This document shows, one piece after another, positions 41,863-52,547 of a stretch of DNA of 64,000 nt. The translations under genes and the position numbers were made by a program. This DNA is from Hydrogenophaga sp. Lineage in GTDB: Bacteria > Pseudomonadota > Gammaproteobacteria > Burkholderiales > Burkholderiaceae_C. The stretch is from positions 62,001-126,000 of the forward strand of contig JAURYH010000021.1 of assembly GCA_030653975.1 (NCBI GenBank), in the 5' to 3' direction. Numbering within the stretch: the stretch's first letter is position 1; every line of letters starts with the position of its first letter. The notes below the pieces were generated by a model. The model did no database searches. It saw nothing but the letters and a program-made list of their open reading frames with translations, and was not told where the DNA came from.

Positions 41863-42270
41863 TCAGGACGCCAGCGAGGCGGGGCGACCGCGGCCGATGG
41901 CGCCGATTTCGATCTTGGTCACACCCACCACCGGCGCGCTGTCGGTGGAAGCGCTGCTGCAACCGCAAGCGGCCTGGTTGGGGTTGGTGAAGGTCAGGCC
42001 CGACTGCGTGGGCGTGTCGGCGAAATCGACGATCACACCTTCGAGCATCAGGCGGCTCTCGGCCCCCAGGAACAGGCGCAGGCCTTCGATCTCCAGCACC
42101 TGCTCACCCGGGCCGGGCGCGGCCTCGGCGCTGAACTCCGAGCTGTAGCCCGAGCAACCGCCCGGCGTGACCGCCAGTCGAAAACCCGCACCCGCCGGCA
42201 GACCGGAGAAGCGCACGATGCGCGAAATGAACTTGACGGCAGCGGGCTTGAGGACGATGTTGGGCAGCAT
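41863..42270 (-). CDS. HesB/IscA-type iron-sulfur accessory protein, nif operon
   Basis: 135 residues. The A-type scaffold cysteines are present: GGCSGYS (about residue 39) and ACGCSSAS (about 101-103). It carries Fe-S clusters between assembly and target proteins. The C-terminal extension of about 30 residues after the CxC is unusual. With the two IscA-like genes at 48.5-49.3 kb, the window encodes three A-type carriers. Confidence 0.87.
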   Translation of the reverse strand: MLPNIVLKPAAVKFISRIVRFSGLPAGAGFRLAVTPGGCSGYSSEFSAEAAPGPGEQVLEIEGLRLFLGAESRLMLEGVIVDFADTPTQSGLTFTNPNQAACGCSSASTDSAPVVGVTKIEIGAIGRGRPASLAS

Positions 42271-42357
42271 GGTGGTGGTCTCGATTTATGGAACGGGAGC
42301 AGGAATCTCGGGAGCGATCCAAGGCAGGTCGCGTGACACAAGGGCGAGCGAAGCGAA

Positions 42358-42459
42358 GCCCCCTCCAGGGCACCCGCGGAACCGGCTTTGCCGGGCCGCC
42401 AGGTGCGCCCCCTTGAGGGGGGATGCGGCTACACGCAGTGAGCAAGCAACGGGGGTGGG
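42358..42459. repeat. GC-rich dispersed repeat, type B (copy 2)
   Basis: Hairpin block GGAACCGGCTTTGCCGGGCC and core CCCCCTTGAGGGG. It occupies the gap between the ferredoxin gene and the HesB-like gene and could attenuate or protect the nifB transcript. Confidence 0.65.
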
Positions 42460-42654
42460 TCAAATCTTTACGATGCAGCCGTCCACGGGGCACACGGCAA
42501 CGCACTGCGGCTCGTCGTAGTGGCCTTCGCAGTCGGTGCACTTCTTGGGGTCGATGACGTAGGTGCCGCCTTTTTCGCGGATGGCCACGTTCGGGCACTC
42601 GGGTTCGCAGGCCGAGCAGGCGGTGCAGGTGGAAGCGATGATCTTCATGGGCAT
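42460..42654 (-). CDS. fdxN: 2[4Fe-4S] ferredoxin FdxN-like
   Basis: 64 residues with [11 protein letters not shown] and the second set CTDC...[10 protein letters not shown], the bacterial-type 2[4Fe-4S] ferredoxin pattern with the spacer extension of nif-associated FdxN proteins. It probably supplies electrons to NifB or nitrogenase reductase. Starts at 42654 or 42648 are both possible. It follows nifB by 40 bp. Confidence 0.88.
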   Translation of the reverse strand: MPMKIIASTCTACSACEPECPNVAIREKGGTYVIDPKKCTDCEGHYDEPQCVAVCPVDGCIVKI

Positions 42655-42694
42655 GGTGGCTCTCCTTCTGGGAAACGTCGTGGGGAAATGAGGG

Positions 42695-44293
42695 TCAGGC
42701 GGCTTCGGCGAGACCGCCGGTGAAAGCGCCCTGGCGGATCTGCGCGTCGCCGCGCGGCTGGTGCGTGATGGCGCCGCTGGCGATGCGGCCGCGGTAGTCG
42801 TTGAACCACTCGAGCGCGGCCTTTTCGATGAACTCGCCGACGTACTGGTCGACCGGCTCCACACCGGCGGCCAGCAGTTCGTCGCGCGGGCAGGCGCCGA
42901 TCTTGGCGACCAGCACGGCATGGCAGTCGTTGATGGCGTTGACCACCGATGGCAGCTGCTCGTCGTCGCCGTGCCCACCCTGGCAATACAGGTCGACGCG
43001 GCGGTGGCCGACGAACAGGGCCTGCGCGGCCGAGACTTCAAACACCTGGAATTCGGTGACGTGACCGAAGTGCTCGTTGACCCGACCGCCGCCCTTGGTG
43101 GCGACCGCGACCAGCACCTTGAGATCGTCGTCCACACCGATGGCGGTGGCCGCGGCCAGGGCTTCGTGTTTGGCGGCCTGCTGCGCCTGGCGCTCGACCT
43201 CGACCTTGTCCTGGTAGCTCTTGCGCTTGTCCAGGTCGTAGACGACTTCCATCTGCTCCAGCTTGTCGAGCGTGAACTCTTCAGAGCGGTCTTCGCCCAG
43301 CAGGCCCACCGCATCGGCGCGGCACTGGCGGCAGTGGCGCATGAGGTTGGCGCCGCCCATGCAGGCGTCCTGCACGGCCTTGAGCTCGGAGGCGGTCGGG
43401 CCACGCTGGCCGGTGAGGCCGAACACCGTGCCGTGTTCGGCTTCGGAGATCAGCGGCATGATGTTGTGCAGGAAGGCGCCGCGCTTCTTGACCTCGCGGT
43501 TCACCTCGATCAGGTGCTCGTCGTTGATGCCGGGGATCAGCACCGAGTTGATCTTGGTGAGCACGCCGCGCGCGGTGAGCATTTCCAGGCCGAGCATCTG
43601 GCGCTCGTGCAGGATCTTCGCGGCCTCGTAGCCGGTCACGCGCTTGTGGTTCCAGAAGATCCAGGGGTAGATCTTTTCACCCACGGCCGGGTCCACCATG
43701 TTGATGGTGATGGTCACGTGGTCGACGTTGTACTTGCAGATCTCGTCGACCTGGTCGGGCAGCGCCAGGCCGTTGGTGGACAGGCAGAGCTTGATGTCGG
43801 GCGCCTGCTCCTGCAGCATGCGGAAGGTCTCGAAGGTCTTGGCCGGGTTGGCCAGCGCATCGCCCGGGCCGGCCACGCCGAGCACCGTCATCTGCGGGAT
43901 CTCGCTGGCCACGGCCACCACTTTTTTCACCGCCTGTTCGGGCGTGAGTTTCTGGCTCACAACGCCAGGGCGCGACTCGTTGCTGCAGTCGTATTTGCGG
44001 TTGCAGTAGTTGCACTGGATGTTGCAGGCCGGCGCCACGGCCACGTGCATGCGGGCGTAGTGGTGGTGGGCTTCTTCGGAATAGCAGGGGTGGTTCTTGA
44101 CCTTGTCCCACACCTCTTGCGGCATGTCGTCGGGGCCGTCGGACGTGCCGCAACTGGCCTTGCCCTCACCACCGGAGGTGCCACAGCCACCACCGGCGGC
44201 GGGCAGTTCGGGCGTGGCGCCCAAGGATTTGATCTGGCCGATGCCGATGTAGGTCTTGGCCGGCAATGAACCACTGGCTGCGCTGGTTTGCAT
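42695..44293 (-). CDS. nifB: nitrogenase cofactor biosynthesis protein NifB
   Basis: 532 residues from the ATG at 44293 (MQTSAASG). The radical SAM motif CNIQCNYC (CxxxCxxC) is near residue 93, with the region [16 protein letters not shown] just before. Further conserved blocks are [12 protein letters not shown] and [13 protein letters not shown]. The C-terminal 120 residues are a NifX-type domain ([16 protein letters not shown]). NifB builds NifB-co, the 8Fe-9S-C precursor of FeMo-co. It is the first gene of the operon, behind a sigma54 promoter and a NifA site. Confidence 0.95.
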   Translation of the reverse strand: MQTSAASGSLPAKTYIGIGQIKSLGATPELPAAGGGCGTSGGEGKASCGTSDGPDDMPQEVWDKVKNHPCYSEEAHHHYARMHVAVAPACNIQCNYCNRKYDCSNESRPGVVSQKLTPEQAVKKVVAVASEIPQMTVLGVAGPGDALANPAKTFETFRMLQEQAPDIKLCLSTNGLALPDQVDEICKYNVDHVTITINMVDPAVGEKIYPWIFWNHKRVTGYEAAKILHERQMLGLEMLTARGVLTKINSVLIPGINDEHLIEVNREVKKRGAFLHNIMPLISEAEHGTVFGLTGQRGPTASELKAVQDACMGGANLMRHCRQCRADAVGLLGEDRSEEFTLDKLEQMEVVYDLDKRKSYQDKVEVERQAQQAAKHEALAAATAIGVDDDLKVLVAVATKGGGRVNEHFGHVTEFQVFEVSAAQALFVGHRRVDLYCQGGHGDDEQLPSVVNAINDCHAVLVAKIGACPRDELLAAGVEPVDQYVGEFIEKAALEWFNDYRGRIASGAITHQPRGDAQIRQGAFTGGLAEAA

Positions 44294-44338
44294 GGGAACC
44301 CTTTTCGCGTCCGACACTTGGCCGCATGGGGGACCTAT

Positions 44339-44354
44339 AGCCAAATCCGTGCCA
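44339..44354 (-). promoter_or_regulatory. sigma54 promoter of nifB
   Basis: Minus-strand sequence TGGCACGGATTTGGCT against the consensus TGGCAYRNNNNTTGCW; a single mismatch (G for T), with GG and GC correctly spaced. Predicted start near 44327, 34 bp before nifB. Confidence 0.85.
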
Positions 44355-44399
44355 CCGGAAATCTTGTTTTAAATCAAGGAACTGGCTTGTTTTGTCGGT

Positions 44400-44415
44400 T
44401 GTCGCAGATGCCACA
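44400..44415. promoter_or_regulatory. NifA upstream activator sequence (TGT-N10-ACA) of nifB
   Basis: TGTCGCAGATGCCACA, a perfect TGT-N10-ACA. It is centred about 80 bp upstream of the predicted nifB start, within the usual range for NifA sites. Confidence 0.82.
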
Positions 44416-44755
44416 GGAGCCACATCTTTTGAGCGTGTTGCGTCTGGCTTGCGACAAAGGCCACACAGGGAGCGCATACCGCTGGCGCCGTTCGTGGATC
44501 TGGGCAAGGCCGGGTGGTTGGGAAGAGAAGTCACAACCAGGTTCCACCCACCCGTTCGCAGACGTGTCGGGTGGGTGCGGCGGGGCGCTGAAGAGGACTC
44601 GCGCATGCCACAGAGCCTCGACCACCAGCCCGGTGGTCACGCAGGCACGGAAGCCCGAAGCAACACATCTGCGCGAGCGCGCAAGCGCCCCGGCGCGGAC
44701 GCCCGGCGCGTGGCCAACACCTCAGCGTGGCGCCAGCAAGATCAGTGAATAGACA

Positions 44756-46447
<1,692 letters not shown>

Positions 46448-46780
46448 GGTGCGCTCCGGGTGGGTGCAAGGCAGGACCTGATACAGGGCAGCGCCGCCCC
46501 TGGCGTGGCCGATGAGCACCAACGCAGGGATTTCTGACGCAGGAAATCCACCTCCTGTGATGCGCTCATGCAAGAAGTGAACCAGTGACCTCGCGGCATG
46601 CACCGTTGATCGTTTGGCATCCCGGTTTCCGACAAACCGGACAGGCCTGTTTGCCCACGCAGCGGATGGCGCCAACAAAACCAACAAAGCGCGCCCAAAA
46701 ACGTCGCGAACAGGCAACAAATGGCATGGCACCGAAATTGCGGAATGCGTCGCGGCCCACCCCTTTTTCTGGAGTCCTTC
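46448..46780. other. nifA-iscS intergenic region (333 bp)
   Basis: Divergent control region of nifA (minus) and the isc operon (plus). It contains the sigma54 promoter at 46727-46742. No sigma70 promoter for nifA and no NifA-type TGT-N10-ACA was identified. Confidence 0.6.
46727..46742 (+). promoter_or_regulatory. sigma54 promoter of the iscS operon
   Basis: TGGCACCGAAATTGCG against TGGCAYRNNNNTTGCW: GG and GC in register, core intact. Predicted start near 46753, 28 bp before iscS. No TGT-N10-ACA was found in the 300 bp upstream, so NifA would act from a divergent or weaker site. Confidence 0.85.
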
Positions 46781-48025
46781 ATGTCGCTCAGCAGCCGAGA
46801 TCCCGTCCCCGCCCGTGCCGCCACCAGCGTCTATCTCGACTACGCCGCCACCACGCCGGTGGACCGCCGCGTGGCGAACAAGATGATTCCGTATCTGACG
46901 GAGCTCTACGGCAATCCGGCGAGCCGCTCGCACGCCTTTGGCTGGGCCGCCGACGAGGCTGTGGAACTGGCGCGCGAACAGGTCTGCTCGCTGATCAACG
47001 CCGACCCGCGCGAGATCGTCTGGACCTCGGGCGCCACCGAGTCGAACAACCTCGCGATCAAGGGCGCGGCACATTTCAACCGCGCCAAGGGCAAGCACCT
47101 GATCACGGTCGCGACCGAACACAAGGCCGTGCTCGACAGCATGCGCGAGCTGGAACGCGAAGGCTACGAGGTCACGGTGCTGCCGGTGCTGCCCAGCGGC
47201 CTGCTCGACATCGCGGTGTTCGAAGCCGCTCTGCGCCCCGACACCGTGCTGGCCTCGGTGATGATGGTCAACAACGAGACCGGCGTGATCCAGGACATTG
47301 CCGCGCTCGGCGCCATCTGCCGCGCCAGGGGCGTGGTCTTCCACGTGGACGCCGCCCAGGCCGCTGGCAAGGTGGTGATCGATCTGGATGTGCTGCCGGT
47401 GGATCTGCTCTCACTGTCGGCCCACAAGATCTACGGCCCCAAGGGCATCGGTGCCTTGTACGTGCGCCGCAAACCACGCGTGCGCATCGACGCGCAGATG
47501 CACGGCGGTGGCCATGAGCGCGGCATGCGCTCGGGCACGCTGGCCACGCACCAGATCGTGGGCATGGGCGAGGCCTTCTGGCTGGCGCGCGAAAACATGG
47601 CCGCCGACAACGTCCGCATCAAGACCCTGCGCGACCGCCTCTGGGCCGGCTTCCAGAAGCTGGACTGCGTGGTGCTCAACGGCGACGAGAACCAGCGTGC
47701 CGTGCAGTACCTCAACTGCAGCTTCAACTACGTCGAAGGCGAGTCCCTGCTGATGGGCATCAAGGGCGTGGCCGTGTCGTCGGGCTCGGCCTGCACCTCG
47801 GCCAGCCTGGAGCCCAGTTATGTCCTGCGCGCCATGGGCCGCAGTGACGAACTCGCGCACAGCTCGGTGCGTTTTTCCATCGGCCGTTTCACGACGGCTG
47901 AAGAGATCGACTTCACGATCGCCCAGGTCACCGACGTCGTGAACCGCCTGCGCGCCATGAGCCCGCTGTGGGACATGGTTCAAGCGGGCATCGACCTCAA
48001 CACCATTCAATGGTCTGAACACTGA
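46781..48025 (+). CDS. iscS: cysteine desulfurase, IscS type, nif-regulated
   Basis: 414 residues from the ATG at 46781 (MSLSSRDP), behind a GGAG ribosome site. PLP lysine in [12 protein letters not shown]; active-site loop [17 protein letters not shown], the IscS form. It supplies sulfur to IscU encoded next. The ATG at 46721 is upstream of the sigma54 promoter and cannot be the start of this transcript. Expression from a sigma54 promoter marks this as a nitrogenase-dedicated copy; a housekeeping iscS is expected elsewhere. Confidence 0.92.
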   Translation: MSLSSRDPVPARAATSVYLDYAATTPVDRRVANKMIPYLTELYGNPASRSHAFGWAADEAVELAREQVCSLINADPREIVWTSGATESNNLAIKGAAHFNRAKGKHLITVATEHKAVLDSMRELEREGYEVTVLPVLPSGLLDIAVFEAALRPDTVLASVMMVNNETGVIQDIAALGAICRARGVVFHVDAAQAAGKVVIDLDVLPVDLLSLSAHKIYGPKGIGALYVRRKPRVRIDAQMHGGGHERGMRSGTLATHQIVGMGEAFWLARENMAADNVRIKTLRDRLWAGFQKLDCVVLNGDENQRAVQYLNCSFNYVEGESLLMGIKGVAVSSGSACTSASLEPSYVLRAMGRSDELAHSSVRFSIGRFTTAEEIDFTIAQVTDVVNRLRAMSPLWDMVQAGIDLNTIQWSEH

Positions 48026-48071
48026 TCACGCATCCCTTTCGGTTTGTCACACACCCACCCGGAGTACCACC

Positions 48072-48509
48072 ATGGCCTACAGCGAACAAGTCGTCGATCA
48101 CTATGAAAACCCGCGCAACGTGGGCGCCTTCGACGCCAACGACGCCAGCGTCGGCACCGGCATGGTCGGCGCGCCGGCCTGCGGCGACGTGATGCGCCTG
48201 CAGATCCGCGTCAACGCCCAGGGCGTGATCGAAGACGCCAAGTTCAAGACCTATGGCTGCGGCTCGGCGATCGCGTCGAGCTCGCTGGTCACCGAGTGGG
48301 TGCGCGGCCGCACGCTGGACGAAGCGCTGGCCATCAAGAACTCGCAGATCGCCGAAGAGCTGGCCCTGCCGCCCGTGAAGATCCATTGCTCCATCCTGGC
48401 CGAAGACGCGATCAAGGCCGCGGTGGCCGACTTCCGCTCGCGCCAGGCCACCGGCGAGGCCGCCACCCTGACGTCCGAGCAACCCGCCTGCGCCTCCAGC
48501 ACGCGCTGA
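48072..48509 (+). CDS. iscU: Fe-S scaffold IscU
   Basis: 145 residues. Cluster ligands Cys37, Asp39 (PACGDV), Cys63 (YGCGS) and Cys106 are all present, with the LPPVKIHCS segment that HscA recognises. IscU assembles [2Fe-2S]/[4Fe-4S] clusters on which IscS deposits sulfur. No full-length NifU (with the C-terminal domain) is present in the window, so IscU probably does its job. It is longer than E. coli IscU by about 17 residues at the C-terminus. Confidence 0.93.
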   Translation: MAYSEQVVDHYENPRNVGAFDANDASVGTGMVGAPACGDVMRLQIRVNAQGVIEDAKFKTYGCGSAIASSSLVTEWVRGRTLDEALAIKNSQIAEELALPPVKIHCSILAEDAIKAAVADFRSRQATGEAATLTSEQPACASSTR

Positions 48510-48545
48510 AAACGCACCCTCCCCCACACCACCGGAGTCACCACC

Positions 48546-48923
48546 ATGCAAGTCGCTGCCGCTGCCTCAATCCCCGCCGACCTCACCGCCATGCCGCCCA
48601 TGCTGGAGTTCACGCCAGCGGCCGCGGCCAAGGTGGCCGAACTGATCGTCGAAGAGGGCAACCCCAACCTCAAGCTGCGCCTGTACGTGACTGGCGGCGG
48701 CTGCTCGGGTTTCTCGTACGGCTTCGCCTTCGACGACCAGGTCAACGAAGACGACACCCTGACCGTGACCGCCGGCGTGGCCCTGGTGGTCGATGCCATG
48801 AGCCAGCAGTACGTGCTGGGCGCACGGGTCGATTTTGAAGACGGCCTGGAAGGCTCTCGCTTCGTGATCCACAACCCGAACGCAGCCACGACCTGCGGCT
48901 GCGGGTCTTCTTTCTCGGTCTGA
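48546..48923 (+). CDS. A-type Fe-S carrier, ErpA-like
   Basis: 125 residues. A-type cysteines in [11 protein letters not shown] and TCGCGSSF. The N-terminal 18 residues are an extension before the core ([15 protein letters not shown]). It carries clusters from IscU to targets. It lies 36 bp after iscU. Confidence 0.88.
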   Translation: MQVAAAASIPADLTAMPPMLEFTPAAAAKVAELIVEEGNPNLKLRLYVTGGGCSGFSYGFAFDDQVNEDDTLTVTAGVALVVDAMSQQYVLGARVDFEDGLEGSRFVIHNPNAATTCGCGSSFSV

Positions 48924-48966
48924 AATGGAATCCCCCCGCGCCGCTTCGCGCCTCGGGTTTTACTCC

Positions 48967-48997
48967 CTCGCCCCTCTGGGGAGAGGGTTGGGGTGAG
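48967..48997. repeat. inverted-repeat element in the isc operon
   Basis: Arms CTCGCCCC and GGGGTGAG (7 of 8 complementary) with a G-rich loop, embedded in a run of CCCTC/GAGGG. Similar intergenic elements are widespread in proteobacteria. No U-run follows, so termination is unlikely. Confidence 0.45.
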
Positions 48998-49026
48998 GGG
49001 CCAGCCCTCCACAGAAAGGAACCATC

Positions 49027-49350
49027 ATGCAAGTCTCACTGACCCCCGCCGCCGCGCGGCACGTTGAAAAATCGCTGGCCAAACGCGGCAGCGGCATCGG
49101 CCTGCGCCTCGCGGTCAAGACCAGCGGCTGCTCGGGCTTCGCCTACGCGCTGGAATTCGTCGACGTGCTCAACCCCGACGACCAGTGCTTCGAGACCGCC
49201 GGCACCAAGCTCATCGTCGACGCCAAGAGCCTGGCCATGCTGGACGGCACCGAGCTCGACTTCGTGCGCGAGGGCCTCAACGAAGGCTTCAAGTTCAACA
49301 ACCCGAACGCCAAAAACAGCTGCGGCTGCGGCGAGAGCTTTGCCGTGTGA
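49027..49350 (+). CDS. iscA: A-type Fe-S carrier, IscA-like
   Basis: 107 residues, the standard IscA length. [11 protein letters not shown] and [10 protein letters not shown] carry the three cysteines. It is the second A-type carrier in the operon, preceded by a 103-bp gap holding an inverted repeat. It probably delivers clusters for nitrogenase proteins. Confidence 0.9.
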   Translation: MQVSLTPAAARHVEKSLAKRGSGIGLRLAVKTSGCSGFAYALEFVDVLNPDDQCFETAGTKLIVDAKSLAMLDGTELDFVREGLNEGFKFNNPNAKNSCGCGESFAV

Positions 49351-49354
49351 TGGT

Positions 49355-49440
49355 CCCCCCCGCGCCGGGCTTCGCCCGTCACCCCCCAGGGGGCAACACC
49401 AGCGGCCCGGCAAAGCCGGTTCCGCGGTGTTCTGGGTTGA
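49355..49440. repeat. GC-rich dispersed repeat, type B (copy 3)
   Basis: Contains CGGCCCGGCAAAGCCGGTTCCGCGG and the core CACCCCCCAGGGGG. It lies in the iscA-hscA gap in the reverse orientation to 42358-42459. Confidence 0.65.
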
Positions 49441-49508
49441 GGCACTGCGCGCCGGGCATCGGATTTTTGTTGGTTGTCTTTCTTCTTTCGCTCTAACCAA
49501 AGATCACC

Positions 49509-51386
49509 ATGGCTTTGCTACAAATCGCTGAACCTGGTCAGAGTGCTGCACCCCATCAGCACCGGCTGGCCGCTGGCATCGACCTGGGCACGACCAACTC
49601 CCTGATCGCGAGCGTGCGCAGCGCGGTGGCCGAGTGCCTGCCCGACGAACACGGCGCCATGTTGCTGCCGTCGGTGGTGCGTTACCTGGAAGACGGTGCC
49701 ACCGTGGTCGGACACGAAGCGCAAGCGCAGCAGGCCATCGATCCGCACAACACCATCGTCTCGGTCAAACGGTTCATGGGCCGTTCGCTGGCCGATCTGA
49801 AAGACGCCGCCGCCCTGCCCTACCAGTTCAAGGACGGCCCAGGCATGGTGGGACTGCACACCGTGGCGGGCGAGCGTTCGCCGGTGCAGGTGTCGGCCGA
49901 GATCCTGAACACGCTGCGCCAACGCGCCGAAGCCTCGCTGGGCGGCCCGCTCTCGGGTGTCGTGATCACCGTGCCCGCCTACTTTGACGATGCCCAGCGC
50001 CAGGCCACCAAGGACGCGGCGCGCATCGCCGGCCTGAACGTGCTGCGCCTGCTCAACGAACCCACGGCCGCGGCGATTGCCTATGGACTGGACCAGCAGG
50101 CCGAGGGCACCTTCGCGGTCTACGACCTGGGCGGTGGCACCTTCGACATCTCCATCCTCAAGCTCACCCAGGGCGTTTTCGAGGTGCTGTCCACCGGCGG
50201 TGACTCGGCCCTGGGCGGCGACGATTTCGACAGCGCCATCGCGGCCTGGTTCTGCGCCGAACACGGCCTGGATGGCGTGGCTGCCTTGCCGCCTTCACAA
50301 CAGCGTTCGCTGCTGACGGCCGCGCGTGCGGCCAAGGAAAAACTCTCCAGCCACGACAGCGCCGAACTCTGCCTCACGCTGGCCGATGGCCATTCGCTGG
50401 CCGCCATCCTCTCGCGAGCCCAGTTCGCCACGCTCGGTGCCCCGCTGATCGCGCGCACGCTGAGCGCCACCAAGCGCGCGCTGCGCGACGCCCAGCTCTC
50501 CACCGCCCTGATCACCGGCGTGGTGCTGGTCGGTGGATCGACCCGCATGCCCATCGCGCGCGATGCGGTGCGCGACTATTTCGGCCTGGAGCCGCTGGCC
50601 GACCTTGACCCCGACCAGGTGGTCGCCATCGGCGCGGCCCTGCAGGCCAACGTGCTCGCCGGCAACGGCAGCGGCGACCAGTGGCTGCTGCTCGACGTCT
50701 GCCCGCTCTCACTCGGCATCGAGACCATGGGCGGCCTGGTGGAGAAGGTGATTCCACGCAACTCCACCCTGCCCACCGTGCGCGCGCAGGACTTCACCAC
50801 CTTCAAGGACGGCCAGACCGCGATGTCGCTGCACGTGGTGCAGGGCGAACGCGAGTCGGTGGCCGACTGCCGCTCGCTGGCGCGTTTCGAGCTGCGCGGC
50901 CTGCCCCCCGCGGTGGCTGGCGCCCTGCACATCCGCGTGAGCTTCCAGATCGACGCCGACGGCCTGCTCTCGGTCAGCGCGCGCGAACAGAGCAGCGGCA
51001 TCGAGGCCCACATCGAGGTCAAGCCGAGCTACGGCCTGGGTGATGAGCAGATCGCGTCCATGCTGCAGGACGCCATCGCGGCCTCGCAATCCGACATGCG
51101 GCTGCGCGCCCTGCGCGAGGCCCAGATCGATGCGCGGCGGCTGCTGGATGCGACCGAGAGCGCCATCGCCGAAGACGGCAACCTGCTCAGGCCCACCGAG
51201 CTCGAAGCCATCCACCAGGCCATGTACGCCGTGGGCGACCATCTGGAAACCGAGGCCTCGGTCGAAGAGCTGCGCCTGAGCACCAACGCGCTCTCCGCCG
51301 CCACCGACGCCTTTGCCGCCAAGCGCATGAACGCGTCGATCCAGAAGGCCCTGGCCGGCCGCGCCATGGACAGTCTGATCCCCTAG
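49509..51386 (+). CDS. hscA: Hsp70-type chaperone HscA
   Basis: 625 residues. ATPase domain with [13 protein letters not shown] (N-terminus), [29 protein letters not shown] and [14 protein letters not shown]; then the substrate-binding domain. HscA releases clusters from IscU. Its usual J-partner HscB is not encoded beside it. It starts 158 bp after iscA, with a dispersed repeat between. Confidence 0.93.
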   Translation: MALLQIAEPGQSAAPHQHRLAAGIDLGTTNSLIASVRSAVAECLPDEHGAMLLPSVVRYLEDGATVVGHEAQAQQAIDPHNTIVSVKRFMGRSLADLKDAAALPYQFKDGPGMVGLHTVAGERSPVQVSAEILNTLRQRAEASLGGPLSGVVITVPAYFDDAQRQATKDAARIAGLNVLRLLNEPTAAAIAYGLDQQAEGTFAVYDLGGGTFDISILKLTQGVFEVLSTGGDSALGGDDFDSAIAAWFCAEHGLDGVAALPPSQQRSLLTAARAAKEKLSSHDSAELCLTLADGHSLAAILSRAQFATLGAPLIARTLSATKRALRDAQLSTALITGVVLVGGSTRMPIARDAVRDYFGLEPLADLDPDQVVAIGAALQANVLAGNGSGDQWLLLDVCPLSLGIETMGGLVEKVIPRNSTLPTVRAQDFTTFKDGQTAMSLHVVQGERESVADCRSLARFELRGLPPAVAGALHIRVSFQIDADGLLSVSAREQSSGIEAHIEVKPSYGLGDEQIASMLQDAIAASQSDMRLRALREAQIDARRLLDATESAIAEDGNLLRPTELEAIHQAMYAVGDHLETEASVEELRLSTNALSAATDAFAAKRMNASIQKALAGRAMDSLIP

Positions 51387-51400
51387 GAACCAGGAACCCC

Positions 51401-51736
51401 ATGCCCAAAGTCCGACTGCTGCCCCACCCCGACCTCTGCCCCGAGGGGCGCGAGATCGAACTGCCCAAGGGCGCGTCCCTGTGCGAAGGCTTCCTGAACC
51501 ACGGCATCGCCATCGAACACGCCTGCGAGATGGTGGCCGCCTGCGCCACCTGCCATGTCTACGTGCGCGAAGGTGGCGCTTCCTTGTCCAAACCGAAGGA
51601 CGACGAAGAAGACCAGCTCGACCACGCCTGGGGCCTGGACGCGCAGTCGCGCCTGGCCTGCTGCGTCAAGCTGCGCGAGGCCGATCTGGTGATCGAGTTC
51701 CCACGCCACACGCGCAACCATGCGCGCGAGCACTGA
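51401..51736 (+). CDS. fdx: ISC-type [2Fe-2S] ferredoxin
   Basis: 111 residues. Ligands C-x5-C-x2-C (HACEMVAACATCHV) and a later Cys (RLACCVKL), as in ISC ferredoxins of the adrenodoxin group. It donates electrons during cluster assembly. It lies 14 bp after hscA and ends the operon before the long repeat. Confidence 0.92.
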   Translation: MPKVRLLPHPDLCPEGREIELPKGASLCEGFLNHGIAIEHACEMVAACATCHVYVREGGASLSKPKDDEEDQLDHAWGLDAQSRLACCVKLREADLVIEFPRHTRNHAREH

Positions 51737-51773
51737 CCGGGTTTTCTTGATCTTTGCTTTATGGGTAAGCCGT

Positions 51774-52354
51774 AGATCTCGTTTGCGGCACCTCGCGTGC
51801 CAAGGCGTGCGCGCTCAGACCACAGCGCTTGGGTGAGGCGGTCGGCGCTGCGCGCCGACTTCCCTGCGATGCTCGCGGCCGTGGCCCGTCGCACAACTCG
51901 CTGCGTTCGCTGGCGCTCTCTCCGCTCAGACAAGTGCGACGAGTCAGTTGACGAAGCGCGCTGCGCGCGCGGCCACGGCCACTGCGCTTCTCGGCGCCTC
52001 ACACGGCGCGCCGCGGCCTGAGCGCACACGCCTTGGCAAACAGGGGGGTGACGCGCCACCGTTGGAATACCCATCCGTCTCTTGCTGCGGCAGGCGCTGT
52101 CCGGTGGGGGCGATGTTCCGGGTTGGCTGTGTCCGCCCGTCTGGGGCCGGGCGCGCAAGTGCGCGCTTCGTTGTCTGACTCGCGGCCACTGTCTGAGCGA
52201 AGAGAGCGCAGCGAACGCAGCGAACGCAGCGAACGCAGCGAACGCAGCGAGTTTGGCCGCGCCGGCCCCAGACGGGCGGACACAGCGAAGTCGGCGCAAC
52301 GCGCCGACCACCACGGATGAGCCCCCGCCGGGCAGCGCCTGCCGCAGCCGCGAG
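51774..52354. repeat. long repeat with large palindrome (copy 2 of 2)
   Basis: 581 bp, direct-orientation relative of 32632-33195. The hairpin part (52085-52347) is 27 bp longer than in copy 1 because a 9-bp unit (CGAACGCAG) is present three extra times; a 10-bp block is lost elsewhere. It lies between fdx and the nifV control region and holds no supportable gene. Confidence 0.85.
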
Positions 52355-52383
52355 GAGCAACGAACGAGAAGCAAAACGCCCCC

Positions 52384-52399
52384 TGTCCGAAACAACACA
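52384..52399. promoter_or_regulatory. NifA upstream activator sequence of nifV
   Basis: TGTCCGAAACAACACA, a perfect TGT-N10-ACA, centred about 140 bp upstream of the predicted nifV start. It sits just after the long repeat. Confidence 0.82.
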
Positions 52400-52503
52400 T
52401 TCCCGACATGGGCAACGCACGGGCAGAACGCACCGAGCAGACCAGACCCGACAAACCGACCCCATGCGACGCGGAAAAGCCGGTTTTGAAGGCCCCAAAC
52501 AGG

Positions 52504-52519
52504 TGGCACGGTGCTTGCG
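52504..52519 (+). promoter_or_regulatory. sigma54 promoter of the nifV operon
   Basis: TGGCACGGTGCTTGCG: full TGGCACG and TTGC blocks in the correct spacing, one of the best matches in the window. Predicted start near 52530, 18 bp before nifV. Confidence 0.92.
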
Positions 52520-52547
52520 ATCAAGCCCAGCAAAGGATGCCGCCCAC

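Larger units (their letters stand above)
44294..44755. other. nifB-nifA intergenic region (462 bp)
   Basis: It holds the nifB sigma54 promoter (44339-44354) and a NifA site (44400-44415). The rest, toward the end of nifA, has no gene I can support. A 154-codon plus-strand frame here has no recognisable feature and antisense-like composition. Confidence 0.6.

Noticed and set aside
44288-44752. 154-codon plus-strand frame between nifB and nifA
   Set aside because: No motif, and it overlaps the nifB promoter and NifA site.
46648-46664. Possible NifA site upstream of iscS (TGTTTGCCCACGCAGC)
   Set aside because: The right half is AGC, not ACA, so the TGT-N10-ACA rule is not met.
46448-47344. Upstream extension of nifA
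   Set aside because: It runs antisense to iscS and its promoter; the GAF domain begins right after the start at 46447.
52200-52260. Short tandem repeat as a CRISPR or origin iteron set
   Set aside because: The unit is 9 bp without spacers and lies in one arm of a palindrome; no replication gene is nearby.
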